A stretch of 29,080 nt of DNA from Dehalococcoidia bacterium UBA1151 (GCA_002311865.1 DBZV01000215.1:1-29080), one strand, 5' to 3'. Shown: positions 7,874-16,794, counted from the first letter of the stretch. The notes: generated by a model not told the origin, from the letters alone. Made by a program: numbers and translations.

Positions 7874-9203
7874 CAGGACGCGCTCCCGATCTCATCGAGC
7901 GCCGCGACGAGACGATCGATCTCGGCGCGTGTGTTCTGTTCGGTCAGCGCAAACACAATGCCGTTTGCCACGCGTTCACTGGCGTCCGCTCCACCGATGA
8001 TCTTGTGCTCAAGAAGTGCGTCCAGCGTCGACTGCACCGGCTCCCGGCAGCTGATCACGAACTCGTTGAAGAAAGTCCCATCAGATGCCAGTGAGTAGCC
8101 ATCTAGAGCGTCGATCTGTGACGCCGCGTAGTGGGCTTTCTGGTAACAGAGCTCTGCGGTCTCACGCAGCCCTTGCTTTCCAAGCGTTGCAAGGTATGCG
8201 GCCACCATCAGTGCAATCAGCTGCGTGCTGGTGCAGATGTTTGACGTGGCACGCTCTCGGCGAATGTGCTGTTCCCTGGTTTGGAGCGTGAGCACGTAGC
8301 CGGTCTCGCCGTTGGTATCGGTTGTCTTTCCAACGATGCGGCCGGGAAGTTGTCGCTTGAGCGCATCTTTGCACGTGAAAAGGCCAACGTATGGCCCACC
8401 GAAGCCGAGCGGAACGCCCAGCGGCTGACCTTCTCCGGTTGCGATATCCACGTCGCACTCACCGGGCGACTTGAACATCCCAAGTGACATTGGATTGACC
8501 GATGCAACGGCCAGTGCGCCGCTGCTGCTATCGCGGTCATATCTTCAATTACGCCGGCTACATTTGGCGACTGCACCATGACGCACGCTGCATCAACAGG
8601 CACGATGAGACTGCTTGATGATGCTCTGACGATCTCGATGCCCTGGTAGTGGGAGTACGAACGAAAGACATCAATATTCCGTTCGTCAACGCTATCGAGG
8701 GCGATGACCTTGGCGCGCTTTGTGAGGCGAGCCGCCATGAGCGCGGCCTCTGCGAACGCCGTTGGGCCGTCGTACATTCCGGCGTTGGCCACTGGAAGGC
8801 CCATGAGGTGGCTGACCATGGTCTGGAACTCAAATGCGACCTGCAACGACCCCTGTGCGACCTCTGGCTGGTATGGAGTATATGAGGTCATGAACTCGCC
8901 ACGGTTTGCCACTTTCCGGGCGACGGCAGGGACGTAGTGTCGATAGGCGCCTGAGCCAAGGAAGCAGGCGTAGTCACCAGGTACATAGTTCGTTGCAGCA
9001 AGAGTGGCCAGTTCGGAAGCCAGCGACATCTCATGGGCGGCCGCGCGAAGGTCCAGATCGGGATGCCGGTGCGCCTCCGGCACATCGCTGATGAGGTCTT
9101 CGAAGTCCGCTACGCCAATCGCGTCCAGCATCGCTCTTTGATCGTCATCGGTATTGGGAATGAATGTGGAGGGAGAGCCGCCAGAGGGATTCGCGGTGGT
9201 CAA
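7873..9203 (-). CDS. gcvPA: Glycine dehydrogenase subunit 1, interrupted by a frameshift
   Basis: Alpha half of split P-protein. Two frames together make one gene. 9203 to about 8520 encodes the N-terminal half (YVPGDYACFLGSGAYRHYVP, TPYQPEVAQGSLQ, MYDGPTA). 8519 to 7873 encodes the rest (VNPMSLGMFKSPGE, GKTTDTNGETGYVLTLQTRE, ERATSNICT). They join at about 8514-8520, where the frame must shift by one. Family members read A-H-x-x-G-A-L here. The first frame supplies A-H and the second G-A-L, so 13 bases appear to be missing. Adding them gives about 447 residues, the normal length. The start is TTG 9203, 11 bases after gcvH, and no ATG is available. The lesion may be a real deletion or a sequence error. 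If real, P-protein would be inactive. Each half is otherwise intact, so it is listed as a CDS. Confidence 0.9.
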
Positions 9204-9214
9204 ATGCGCTATCC

Positions 9215-9613
9215 CTAGCCTTCTTCGGCAGTGAGCTGATCGTACGCGCCAGCGGACATCAAATCGTCGAGTCCCGACAGTGTGCTTAGCTCGATCTTGA
9301 GCAACCAGCCCTCATCATAGGGACTCTTGTTTACCGTTTCGGGGTCATCGATGGCGGAGTCGTTGCGCTCGGTGATGGTGCCCGATACGGGCGAGAAGAG
9401 GTCACTGACGGCTTTGACCGATTCGATCTCCCCGAACTTGTTGAATTGCTCGATTGTAGAGCCAACTTCAGGCAGATCGACGAAGACAACATCGCCAAGG
9501 GATTCAGCCGCGAATTTAGTAATACCAACCGTCGCCACATTGCCATCGACACGCGCCCACTCGTGCTCTTTGGAATACTTTCGATCGTCCGGGGTCATAT
9601 GATCTCTTTCCAT
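9215..9613 (-). CDS. gcvH: Glycine cleavage system H protein
   Basis: Lipoyl carrier of the glycine cleavage complex, shuttling the aminomethyl group between P-protein and T-protein. It has up to 132 residues. The lipoylation lysine is K67 in GEIESVKAVSDL (61-72), and the opening KYSKEHEWARVDG (12-24) is diagnostic. The C-terminal YDEGWLLKIE segment is also conserved. ATG 9613 gives the longest form. An in-frame ATG at 9598 (MTPDDRK) has GGAAAGAG close ahead and may be the true start, giving 127 residues. It lies about 60 bases after gcvT and 11 bases before the TTG of gcvPA. Confidence 0.96.
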   Translation of the reverse strand: MERDHMTPDDRKYSKEHEWARVDGNVATVGITKFAAESLGDVVFVDLPEVGSTIEQFNKFGEIESVKAVSDLFSPVSGTITERNDSAIDDPETVNKSPYDEGWLLKIELSTLSGLDDLMSAGAYDQLTAEEG

Positions 9614-9674
9614 TGGTCTTTCAACTGGTGTCTGTCTGTGATTTTGATGCAGGACTGCTCCTGCGAATACCTGA

Positions 9675-10784
9675 TCAGCACTTGCGGCTGGAGTAGAACG
9701 GCAGCGGAGTTACTTCCGCCTCGATAAGTCGGCCTCTAACGTCGATTTCGAACCGCGTTGAAACCGCCGCGAATCGCCGGTCAACGTAGCCCATGCCTAT
9801 GTTTGCATCAAGCGTGGGCGAGTGCGTCCCCGATGTGACGATTCCAACGGTCTCCCCGCTCTTGGAAATAGCTTGCCCGTTGCGTGGAATGCCTCTTCCA
9901 ACCATCTTGAATCCCACCATGATTCGGTGGGTTCCCTGGGCCCTCAGTCGCGCGAGGGCGTCATGGGCCACGTATCCGGGACTGGTTATGTGTACAAAGC
10001 GCTCAAGACCTGCCTCGTACGGATTGTTATCACGAGAGATATCCGTGCCGTGGAGCATGAGCCCCGCCTCAAGTCGCAATACATCTCGAGCACCCAGGCC
10101 GCACGGTTCGATGCCCGCGTCACGGAATGCTGCCCATATTTTTTGCATCGCCTCACGTGGGGGCATCACTTCAAAGCCATCCTCACCCGTATAGCCAGTG
10201 CGCGCCGCCCTCATGTAGGCGCCAGCAATCGAGACTTCACCAATCTGGAACGCTCTGATGGCTGAGACTAGCGTCTCCGATATCTTGTCGAGAATTGCCG
10301 CGGCTTCCGGTCCCTGCACGGCGATCATCCCAACCTGGTCCGTGTAATTGAACATCTGGACGTTGCCGTGGGCTTCAAGGCGGGGGTTGATCCAGTCCAT
10401 TACCTCATCGGCGTTGCCTGCGTTGACTATCAGCAGACACTCTTCGTCGGCGATGCGGTAGACGAGAGCATCATCGATAATTCCGCCATCCTCATCACAA
10501 ATGACATGGTATTTCGAGCGGCCAATTCGCATGCTGGCAACGTTGGCGCTGAGGACGGTATCGAGGAACGAAACTGCGCCCGGGCCGGAAAATCTGAGAC
10601 GTGCCATATGGGAGACATCAAACATGCCTGCCCTGGAGCGAACGGCTTTTACCTCAGAGATGATGCCACCGGGGTAATTAAGCGGCATCTCCCAGCCCGC
10701 GGAGGGGACCATTTTCGCGCCCAGATTTACGTGAGCGTTGTAGAGGGTTGTTCGTCTGTGCGCGCCGGTGCCAGAATCTGCCAA
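9675..10784 (-). CDS. gcvT: Glycine cleavage system T protein (aminomethyltransferase)
   Basis: Tetrahydrofolate-dependent aminomethyltransferase of 369 residues, the usual length. It releases ammonia and makes 5,10-methylene-THF from the aminomethyl-lipoyl of GcvH. Diagnostic segments are YNAHVNLGAKMVPSAGWEMP (15-34), the catalytic-Asp region DEDGGIIDD (97-105), ARTGYTGEDGFE and LRLEAGLMLHG. The start is TTG 10784, with GGGAAGG nine bases upstream. Reading upstream in frame reaches a stop without any ATG, so TTG is the only plausible start. It is the first gene of the gcv operon, with a putative promoter at 10844-10872. Confidence 0.96.
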   Translation of the reverse strand: MADSGTGAHRRTTLYNAHVNLGAKMVPSAGWEMPLNYPGGIISEVKAVRSRAGMFDVSHMARLRFSGPGAVSFLDTVLSANVASMRIGRSKYHVICDEDGGIIDDALVYRIADEECLLIVNAGNADEVMDWINPRLEAHGNVQMFNYTDQVGMIAVQGPEAAAILDKISETLVSAIRAFQIGEVSIAGAYMRAARTGYTGEDGFEVMPPREAMQKIWAAFRDAGIEPCGLGARDVLRLEAGLMLHGTDISRDNNPYEAGLERFVHITSPGYVAHDALARLRAQGTHRIMVGFKMVGRGIPRNGQAISKSGETVGIVTSGTHSPTLDANIGMGYVDRRFAAVSTRFEIDVRGRLIEAEVTPLPFYSSRKC

Positions 10785-10843
10785 ACGCGTGGGCCTTCCC
10801 GGTGAGAATTAGTGGCGAAAAATCTGTCTATGCTGTGATAGAA

Positions 10844-10872
10844 ATGCTATTCCGGGCCAATCGGGTGGTCAA
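10844..10872 (-). promoter_or_regulatory. Putative promoter of the gcv operon
   Basis: On the minus strand TTGACC (10872-10867) is followed after exactly 17 bases by TAGCAT (10849-10844). It lies between the methyltransferase stop and the gcvT start and would give a leader of about 50 bases. No glycine riboswitch was recognised in that leader. Confidence 0.4.
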
Positions 10873-10899
10873 CCGGTCTCACGGCCGAAAAATATCGCG

Positions 10900-11757
10900 T
10901 TATTGGGCTGTCGCAATCAGGAAGCCGACCCGCAATCGCTCATCCCGGAGATTGGGGATCATCGTGTTTGAAATCGATTGGTTATTTATCTGGGTTTCAG
11001 TGAGTTCGCGATGCTGTTCCTTCCTCTCCCGGATTGGGTCTCCAACCTCCCGCAACCAGCCCAGAGCTTGCGTCTTCTGATCGATGAACGGTTCAACAAC
11101 AAAACCAGCAGATTCAAGCCGCGCCATCATGTCAGCCAGCGGCTCCAGAAACGAAGTATCCTCATCTGCGGCCCACGGAACAGGAAATATCACCGGTTGA
11201 TTCCCGCCGAGGAACCAATCGTGGAACAGCAATCTGCCGCCCTTGCGAAGCACGCGACGACACTGAGCGACCAGATCTGCCTTGGCCTCAATTTGCATCG
11301 CGCAGTGTTGAACCAGGACTACGTCGAATGAGCCATCATCGAACGGCATCGCAGTGCTCGTGCCGAGGTGGATGTTCACCAGATCGTTCATGCCCGTTGC
11401 CGCATTGATCGCGATCGCAGCCTCCATGGCTTCCGGTGTGATGTCGAGGCCGGTCACCGAAGCGCCCGTCAAACTCGCCACTCGCCGGGAAGTTCCACCG
11501 ATCCCGCAGCCTGCATCCAGCACGCGGTCGGCAGCGGTGATCGGCCCCAGCCTGATCAGTTCATCCGTGGACGCTGCTGCACCCATATGCATAAGGTCGA
11601 TCTTATTCACGGTCTCCACGGTTAACGGACTCGTTGGCAGGCCCTTCTCTTCCAGCCTTTCCAGTACACGATCGAGCGAAGATATGCGTGATCCCCAGAA
11701 ATCAGCGGCTCGCCGCTCAGATTCGGGGCGGGGTGCGTTACTCTTCGGCCTGTCCAA
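10900..11757 (-). CDS. SAM-dependent methyltransferase (class I, UbiE/small-molecule type)
   Basis: Class I Rossmann methyltransferase of about 285 residues from TTG 11757. Motif I is VLDAGCGIGG (79-88), followed by the acidic end of strand 2 (GLDITPEAM) and a motif MPFDDGSFDVVLVQHC on strand 4. A helical N-terminal region of about 70 residues precedes the fold. A longer open frame to 11934 exists, but its first 59 codons overlap the preceding TIM-barrel gene and encode unlikely sequence. The start is therefore placed at the TTG that overlaps that gene's stop by 20 bases; it has no good ribosome site and is uncertain. The overall pattern resembles the sarcosine/dimethylglycine and tocopherol methyltransferase group. 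The substrate is unknown. Confidence 0.8.
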   Translation of the reverse strand: MDRPKSNAPRPESERRAADFWGSRISSLDRVLERLEEKGLPTSPLTVETVNKIDLMHMGAAASTDELIRLGPITAADRVLDAGCGIGGTSRRVASLTGASVTGLDITPEAMEAAIAINAATGMNDLVNIHLGTSTAMPFDDGSFDVVLVQHCAMQIEAKADLVAQCRRVLRKGGRLLFHDWFLGGNQPVIFPVPWAADEDTSFLEPLADMMARLESAGFVVEPFIDQKTQALGWLREVGDPIRERKEQHRELTETQINNQSISNTMIPNLRDERLRVGFLIATAQ

Positions 11758-12592
11758 CCAACCAATCCCGTGATTCAAGCTTCTGCTCGGGAGAGCCATA
11801 GGCCATGGTGTAGTGGCCACGGTATCCTCCGCCTTCCAAGCGCTGGAACATGGACCTGAAGTCGATGTTCCCTTCGCCGGGAACCATATGCACTTCAATC
11901 TTTCCATCGTTGTCGGCCAGTCGTACGCAGCCAATTCGGTCGATGCCGAACTCCTTCAGAAAGCCGTCAATTCCATCCGGCACCAGGTTGGCGTGGTTTA
12001 CTGTGAACGCCCAGCCAAAGGCGTCTTTCCTGATCGCATCGAAGTACCAGAGACACTCCTCAACCGTGTGCGCAAGATAGTGAACCTCGGCATCATCTGG
12101 CTCAAAATTGAGGTTTTCCAGCAGTAGTTTCTGCTCCAGAGCCTCCGCCAAGTATGTCGCCCGCTTGAGATGGTCGATAGACGCCTCACGCCGCGCTTCT
12201 ATTTCGGTGGAGAAGTGCATCCCGGCGTGGACGGTGATCCACTCTGCTCCAAGCTTCGCACCCAGCTCAATGTTGGCCGCAAGATAGTCATCAACGGCCT
12301 TTGACATGCACGGCGAGAACTCTGCGATGTTGACAGCTGAGAGAGTGTGGATCCCAACGTGAATGTTGTTGTCCGAGAGGAGATCTTTGATGTTCTCAAT
12401 GCGGTCGTCTGACCAGTTATCGATGTGATTCGGGCCGATATCGCAGTTGAAATCGATGAACTTTATGTGGTTGAGAATGGACCACGCGATTGCGCTTTCC
12501 AGATCCTGCCTGCCCGCGTCAAAACCGATTCTCTGTCGTAGAGCGGCCGAATCACTATCTATCCCCTGTTGCCGGCCCCCGCTGATGGTCAT
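11738..12592 (-). CDS. Xylose isomerase-like TIM-barrel protein (sugar phosphate isomerase/epimerase family)
   Basis: A 284-residue protein of the AP-endonuclease-2/xylose isomerase-like TIM-barrel family. Recognisable strands are HVGIHTLSAVNI, EWITVHAGMHF, LLLENLNFEPDD (likely metal-binding Glu), FTVNHANLVPDG and the EVHMVPGEGNIDF segment that carries metal-ligand His and Glu in relatives. The last strand reads GHYTMAYGS where many relatives carry a metal-binding Glu, so the metal site may differ. Its ATG overlaps the stop of the DapA-family gene by four bases (ATGA), indicating translational coupling. Family members isomerise or epimerise sugars and inositols. The substrate here is not inferable. 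Confidence 0.82.
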   Translation of the reverse strand: MTISGGRQQGIDSDSAALRQRIGFDAGRQDLESAIAWSILNHIKFIDFNCDIGPNHIDNWSDDRIENIKDLLSDNNIHVGIHTLSAVNIAEFSPCMSKAVDDYLAANIELGAKLGAEWITVHAGMHFSTEIEARREASIDHLKRATYLAEALEQKLLLENLNFEPDDAEVHYLAHTVEECLWYFDAIRKDAFGWAFTVNHANLVPDGIDGFLKEFGIDRIGCVRLADNDGKIEVHMVPGEGNIDFRSMFQRLEGGGYRGHYTMAYGSPEQKLESRDWLVGQAEE

Positions 12593-13474
12593 TCTGCGAT
12601 CAGCCGCGCGTTTCGCAGTGTTGTTTCGACCTGCTGGCGTGTCTCATCGTCTGCCGCCGGGAAGGGCCGACGACGACCGCTCATGCTGTAGCCCAGCAGC
12701 GATAGTACTGCTTTGACGCCGGTGAGTCCAAAGCGGCCGATCTGCCGGTCCAGGATTGACGCTGTGGTTTGCAGCCAGCGGGCCGTTCGGTAGTCACCCT
12801 GGGCACTGGCGGCCATTATGTCCATGCCAAGTTGCGGCGCCACGTTGCCAAGCCACATGCAGGCGCCGTTTGCGCCCAGCAGCCCACCGTATGCAAGCAG
12901 TCCGCCGTTGCAGATCCAGAATCGCTTCTCGGTCGGGAATACCGGCCGTACCCACCCCTCAAACCTGATGTCATGATCGGTGATATACCCGAAGACGTTG
13001 TCCAGTCCACACACCTCGCCGATCGTCTCGGGCGGCGCGCCGGGTCCACTATTGAAGGTCTGGTGAATCACGATCACAGGCACGGGTGAGTTTGCCGCGA
13101 CCTCGGTGAAGTACTCGCGTACAGCATCAGCCGACTGTGACCTTGGGATGCGTACTCTGATGAGATCCGCTCCGCGGTGGCGTACCGCTCAGCTAGCCGA
13201 AGCGTCTCCAGCGTGGATCCCACGTCGATACCGGCGATGACGAACCGCTCCCCCAATCTTGCCTGGTTCACAGTTGTAATTATGGAGACCTTCTCGTCCT
13301 CGCTGAGCAGCGTCTCCTCACCATTGGCCGTTGTGTGAGCACGAAGCCTGAGAGCGGTGTGTTGAGCCACTTGCGAACGTTCTGCGCGAGGGCATCGTGG
13401 TCTATGTGGTCGGTGTCGGTAAACGGCGTGGGCGTTGGAGCGACGACTAGCGGATCAGACTGTGGAATTGGCAA
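12589..13474 (-). pseudogene. DapA-family (dihydrodipicolinate synthase/N-acetylneuraminate lyase-like) gene with two frameshifts
   Basis: Three frames in series make one complete gene: 13474-13337 (TTG start, GAGG eight bases upstream; VVAPTPTPF, then LSGFVL), 13334-13176 (TTANGEETLLSEDEKV, FVIAGI) and 13173-12589 (PVPVIVIHQTFNSG, ANGACMWLGNVAPQL, GVKAVLSLLGY). One base seems missing at 13335-13336 and one at 13174-13175, the latter a GGG shortened to GG. Restoring both gives 295 residues, the normal family length. The family Schiff-base Lys, expected in the GIK motif after NV, is replaced: the sequence reads NVFGYITDHD. The usual Tyr in VILYN is also absent (VIVIHQ). So even the repaired protein would not use standard aldolase chemistry. 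It overlaps the next gene by ATGA. The lesions may be sequence errors or true decay. Confidence 0.8.
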
Positions 13475-13554
13475 TTGAGAATCCTCGAATTACCCGCCGG
13501 AATTCCCGTTGGTTGGGGAGACGAGCGTGGCACAGGTTATCGCATGTGCCTTAA

Positions 13555-14283
13555 TCAGCCGAATACGATCTCGTCCAGCCCGTTCAGGGAATCTATTTCC
13601 GCGTCAGGAATGGGATCATCGTCCGACCTACGAACACCAGCTCGATTTATCCAGACAGAGTAGATACCGGCGTCATTCGCACCGGCCACATCCCACACTA
13701 TGGAATCACCAACAAATACCGCCCGATCTGCCATTGTGTTCAGGCTATTGAGGGCGATATCAAATATTTCAACCTGCGGTTTCATATAGCCACAATCCGG
13801 AGTGGTGATGCTCTGGAACCAGCGGGGCAAGTCAGTGGCGTCGAGTTTTGGTTGCTGCTGGTCCAGGTCGCCGTTAGTGATCACTCCCAGCTTGAAGTGA
13901 GGCTGGAGGCGAGCGAGTGTTGCGTTGGTCTCCGGGTAAAGAACTGGATTCTCTCGTCTGGCAATCTCATAGGCGAGAAGAGCCACGCCGACTATTGATG
14001 GATCAGGGTCACCTGCCATTTTGAGGGCCTCCGTCCATACGTGGCGGCGTATATCTTCCAATCTGTTGCTGCCGGACGGGGCCACCAGAACTCCGATCAT
14101 CGCGCCCCAGTAGGTACTTGAATACTTCCGGTAAGCCTGCTCAACACTCGACGGGCTTACGCGGCCGGACGCCCGAGAGATCGCTTCAGACGTGGCCTTG
14201 ATCGAAGACTCGTAGTTAAAGTCGTCGTCGATGAGGGTCTCGTCCAGATCGAAGAAGATCGCATCGGAGCGTGGCTCAGGCAC
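13555..14283 (-). CDS. HAD-superfamily hydrolase
   Basis: A 242-residue haloacid dehalogenase-type hydrolase, probably a small-molecule phosphatase. Motif I is FDLDETL with nucleophile D12 and acid/base D14. Motif II is the Thr of VITNG, motif III the Lys of YMKPQ, and motif IV is VGDSIVWDVAGA with the metal-binding Asp. A helical cap lies between motifs I and II (residues about 20-110), as in the YjjG/HAD-IA subgroup. The GTG start at 14283 shares one base with the TAG of the upstream amidohydrolase gene, so the two are coupled. The substrate is unknown. Confidence 0.88.
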   Translation of the reverse strand: MPEPRSDAIFFDLDETLIDDDFNYESSIKATSEAISRASGRVSPSSVEQAYRKYSSTYWGAMIGVLVAPSGSNRLEDIRRHVWTEALKMAGDPDPSIVGVALLAYEIARRENPVLYPETNATLARLQPHFKLGVITNGDLDQQQPKLDATDLPRWFQSITTPDCGYMKPQVEIFDIALNSLNTMADRAVFVGDSIVWDVAGANDAGIYSVWINRAGVRRSDDDPIPDAEIDSLNGLDEIVFG

Positions 14284-15710
14284 TATCGCCAGCCCGCGTA
14301 CAACCTAGACTGAGTGAGATCGAGCACTTCGTGCTTCAGGCCGCTGTTGCTCGCTGTCGCCTCACCTTCGGCGGTGACAAGCCACGTCCCTCCGTCTGCC
14401 ACTGACTTCCCATCGCTCATGATGACTTCGCCATCAACCAGCGACATAGTTGCCTTGCCGCTGAGCGGATCCACGACCGTGATATCGCCATCTGCGCCAG
14501 GTGTGAAATGGCCTTTGTTGAGCAGGCCCATCGCCCTGGATGGCATCCAGGAGAGTTTATGCGCCGCCTCAAGTCGCGATAGCGCGCCGAACGATACCAG
14601 CGCAAACGTGCGCTCCACTGCCACATTGCGTGGCATCGAACCACCGTCAGTGCTCACGGTATCGATATAGAACTCGCCGTTTTCATCTTTCTCTGTTGTC
14701 AGTGTGAAAGCGCTGGATGCGGGGTTCACCGGGAAGCTCAGCGCGGCGTTGGTTCCGGCGGCCTCCCAGATCCGGACCGCCTCTTCTCCGGTGACCAGGA
14801 TCACCCGGCCATCATCCTCCATCTGGGCGAATCCGTAGCCATCCAGCAACGCCTGCCGCATTCCAACTTCAGTCAGCGGATAGCCACGCAGCAGGAGACA
14901 GTTGCGCGGGACATCTGCGACCACGTTTCCATTTTCATCGCAGAAGCCGTTGGTGCCGTTAATCTGAGCGAGGTAGGCCTCGGTGATGATCTGGCCTTTC
15001 ATGCCGTGGAGGATGTCGAACGCCTCGCGCACCTCATCCTCAGCCTTGTTGATCACGCCGCGGGTGTAGGAGTTGACGTGGGCTACGTGGAGACGCCCGT
15101 TGCCGAGGATTCCCGGAACTTCTCGGAGGCCTTCGATCTGGCTTCCAGAGTCTTTGGAGCCGACGTGATACGCGATCCATGCGGTCCGAGAGTTGGCAAC
15201 TTCAATGATGTCCGAAGTGGATTCGGGCGTAAACGGATGGTAGCCACCGATCATCTTTAGACCAATTGCGCCATCCACCAGCGCCTTGTCGAGAGCCTCT
15301 CGGACTACGCTCGGTCGCGGGTCGTCCTCGGGAATCGACTCGTGTGGCACGAGTGATAAGACTGTGGCCATATTCATCCCGGCGCCGCGCCGTTTCATGC
15401 CATCCGCAAAGCTGTTGGGTTCCCCGTTGAGGTCCAGCGCAGTTGTGGTGCCAGATTCAGCCAGCATCTTGAAACCTATGGCGCGGTCAAGGCCTCTCTG
15501 CACAACTGCGGAGACGTGGGTGTGAATATCGATGTGACCCGGCATGACGTATCGACCGGCCGCATCGTGGATAGTGGCGCCGGTTGTATCCAGGGCTTCA
15601 CCCACTTGATCGATCTTGCCTGACTTGATGCCAACGTCCGCTATGTGATCGGTGCCATTGTCCGGGTCGAGTACATGCCCGCCACGCACTACGACATCAA
15701 AACTTGCCAT
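14283..15710 (-). CDS. Metal-dependent amidohydrolase, D-aminoacylase/dihydroorotase-like (paralogue 1)
   Basis: Amidohydrolase-superfamily TIM barrel of 475 residues with the flanking beta-sandwich typical of N-acyl-D-amino-acid deacylases, dihydropyrimidinases and urease alpha. Metal residues: H63 and H65 (DIHTH), a possible bridging Lys K152 (GLKMIGGYHP), H182 (YHVGS), H208/H211 (LHVAHVN) and a strand-8-type Asp candidate in STDGGSMPRN. ATG 15710 lies 2 bases after the dipeptidase stop, so the genes are coupled. It is clearly homologous to the gene at 18677-20116 over the whole length, with the same order of motifs. It probably hydrolyses a cyclic or acyl amide; together with the dipeptidase it suggests catabolism of peptides or modified amino acids. 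The exact substrate is unknown. Confidence 0.88.
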   Translation of the reverse strand: MASFDVVVRGGHVLDPDNGTDHIADVGIKSGKIDQVGEALDTTGATIHDAAGRYVMPGHIDIHTHVSAVVQRGLDRAIGFKMLAESGTTTALDLNGEPNSFADGMKRRGAGMNMATVLSLVPHESIPEDDPRPSVVREALDKALVDGAIGLKMIGGYHPFTPESTSDIIEVANSRTAWIAYHVGSKDSGSQIEGLREVPGILGNGRLHVAHVNSYTRGVINKAEDEVREAFDILHGMKGQIITEAYLAQINGTNGFCDENGNVVADVPRNCLLLRGYPLTEVGMRQALLDGYGFAQMEDDGRVILVTGEEAVRIWEAAGTNAALSFPVNPASSAFTLTTEKDENGEFYIDTVSTDGGSMPRNVAVERTFALVSFGALSRLEAAHKLSWMPSRAMGLLNKGHFTPGADGDITVVDPLSGKATMSLVDGEVIMSDGKSVADGGTWLVTAEGEATASNSGLKHEVLDLTQSRLYAGWR

Positions 15711-15712
15711 CG

Positions 15713-16792
15713 TCAGTCCATCACCTCCCGGAAGAGCCGCATATTGCTTGCCCCAAGCACGTTTGTTACTTCCGCCTCTGACCGACCGCGCTTGAGCAGC
15801 AGATCAGTGACGATTGGCAGCCTGCCGATGTGATCCATTCCGACAGGCAGCGACTTCACGCCGTCAAAATCGGTACCTATTCCAACATGCTCAGCGCCGA
15901 CCAGATCGATCGCATGCTCAAAGTGATCAATCAGATCGTCGATTGGCGGCCCGATCTCGCCACTGGCGATGCCGATTCGACCCCAGCCATCGTAATCGTT
16001 GTCATCCCAATCGTTGAGATTTGCCAGGTGCGCGTCAGCTGGCTCATGGGTCACGAAGCCAGCGCCAAAATTAATGTTGATCACACCGCCGTTTTCGGCA
16101 AGTGCAACGATCATCTCATCCGTCATGTTGCGACGCGCAGGCGTCAGGTCGCGGCAGGAAGAGTGCGAGGCAAATACGGGCCTGGATGATGCCTCAAGCA
16201 CATCATAGAAGGCCTTATCGGAGACATGTGAGATATCCGGGATCATACCGACCTGATTCATTTCAGCGATTATCGTTCGGCCAAAGTCGGTGAGCCCGCC
16301 GTGAGGCTCATCGTTGCATGAGTCAATCCAACTGGTGGCGTCACCCCAACAGAGGGTGGCGGACCTGATTCCCAGCTTGTACAACTGCCTCAGCACGCCC
16401 AGATCATCAGAGAACGCCCGCCCCCCTTCGATGGAGAGCAGCACTGCCACTTTGCCTTCACTCTTCGCCTGCTCAACGTCGGCGGCGGTCAGCGCTATCG
16501 CCAGATCGTCTGGGTAATTATCGATGGTGCGGAACATCACGTCGATGCCCCGCAGGGTGTACTGGAGGGCTTCGTACTTGTCGTACTTGTCGTCCACCCA
16601 GATCGCAAAGAAGGCAGCGTTTACTCCGCCCTCTCGAAGGAGTGGAATATCCACGCGGGCGTCGGTCAGGCGCTCATTGAACTCGTGATCGTGCCAGAGC
16701 AGATGCGTGATCGTGTCGATATGAGTATCGATCACGATCGCGGAATCATGCAGGCTCTGAGCCTCGTCCGAGATCGTCCACGCGCCGGTCAT
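15713..16792 (-). CDS. Membrane dipeptidase-type peptidase, M19 family
   Basis: Zinc dipeptidase of 359 residues, a normal length for M19 (renal dipeptidase family), which cleaves dipeptides and accepts D-residues at the C-terminal position. The complete binuclear site is visible: H24 and D26 (DTHIDT), bridging E122 (SIEGGRAF), H189 (DISHVSD), H210 (ASHSSCRDL) and the Asp of VGIGTDFDGV. No signal peptide is seen, so a cytoplasmic site is likely. It starts 2 bases after the FKBP gene stop and ends 2 bases before the amidohydrolase start, so it sits in the middle of a tightly packed operon. Confidence 0.94.
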   Translation of the reverse strand: MTGAWTISDEAQSLHDSAIVIDTHIDTITHLLWHDHEFNERLTDARVDIPLLREGGVNAAFFAIWVDDKYDKYEALQYTLRGIDVMFRTIDNYPDDLAIALTAADVEQAKSEGKVAVLLSIEGGRAFSDDLGVLRQLYKLGIRSATLCWGDATSWIDSCNDEPHGGLTDFGRTIIAEMNQVGMIPDISHVSDKAFYDVLEASSRPVFASHSSCRDLTPARRNMTDEMIVALAENGGVININFGAGFVTHEPADAHLANLNDWDDNDYDGWGRIGIASGEIGPPIDDLIDHFEHAIDLVGAEHVGIGTDFDGVKSLPVGMDHIGRLPIVTDLLLKRGRSEAEVTNVLGASNMRLFREVMD

Positions 16793-16794
16793 GA

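Noticed and set aside
10785..10899. Glycine riboswitch ahead of gcvT
   Set aside because: The leader after the putative promoter is only about 50 bases and shows no recognisable glycine aptamer core.
10900..11934. Longer methyltransferase start at 11934
   Set aside because: The extra 59 codons run inside the TIM-barrel gene in another frame and have no fold-like sequence.
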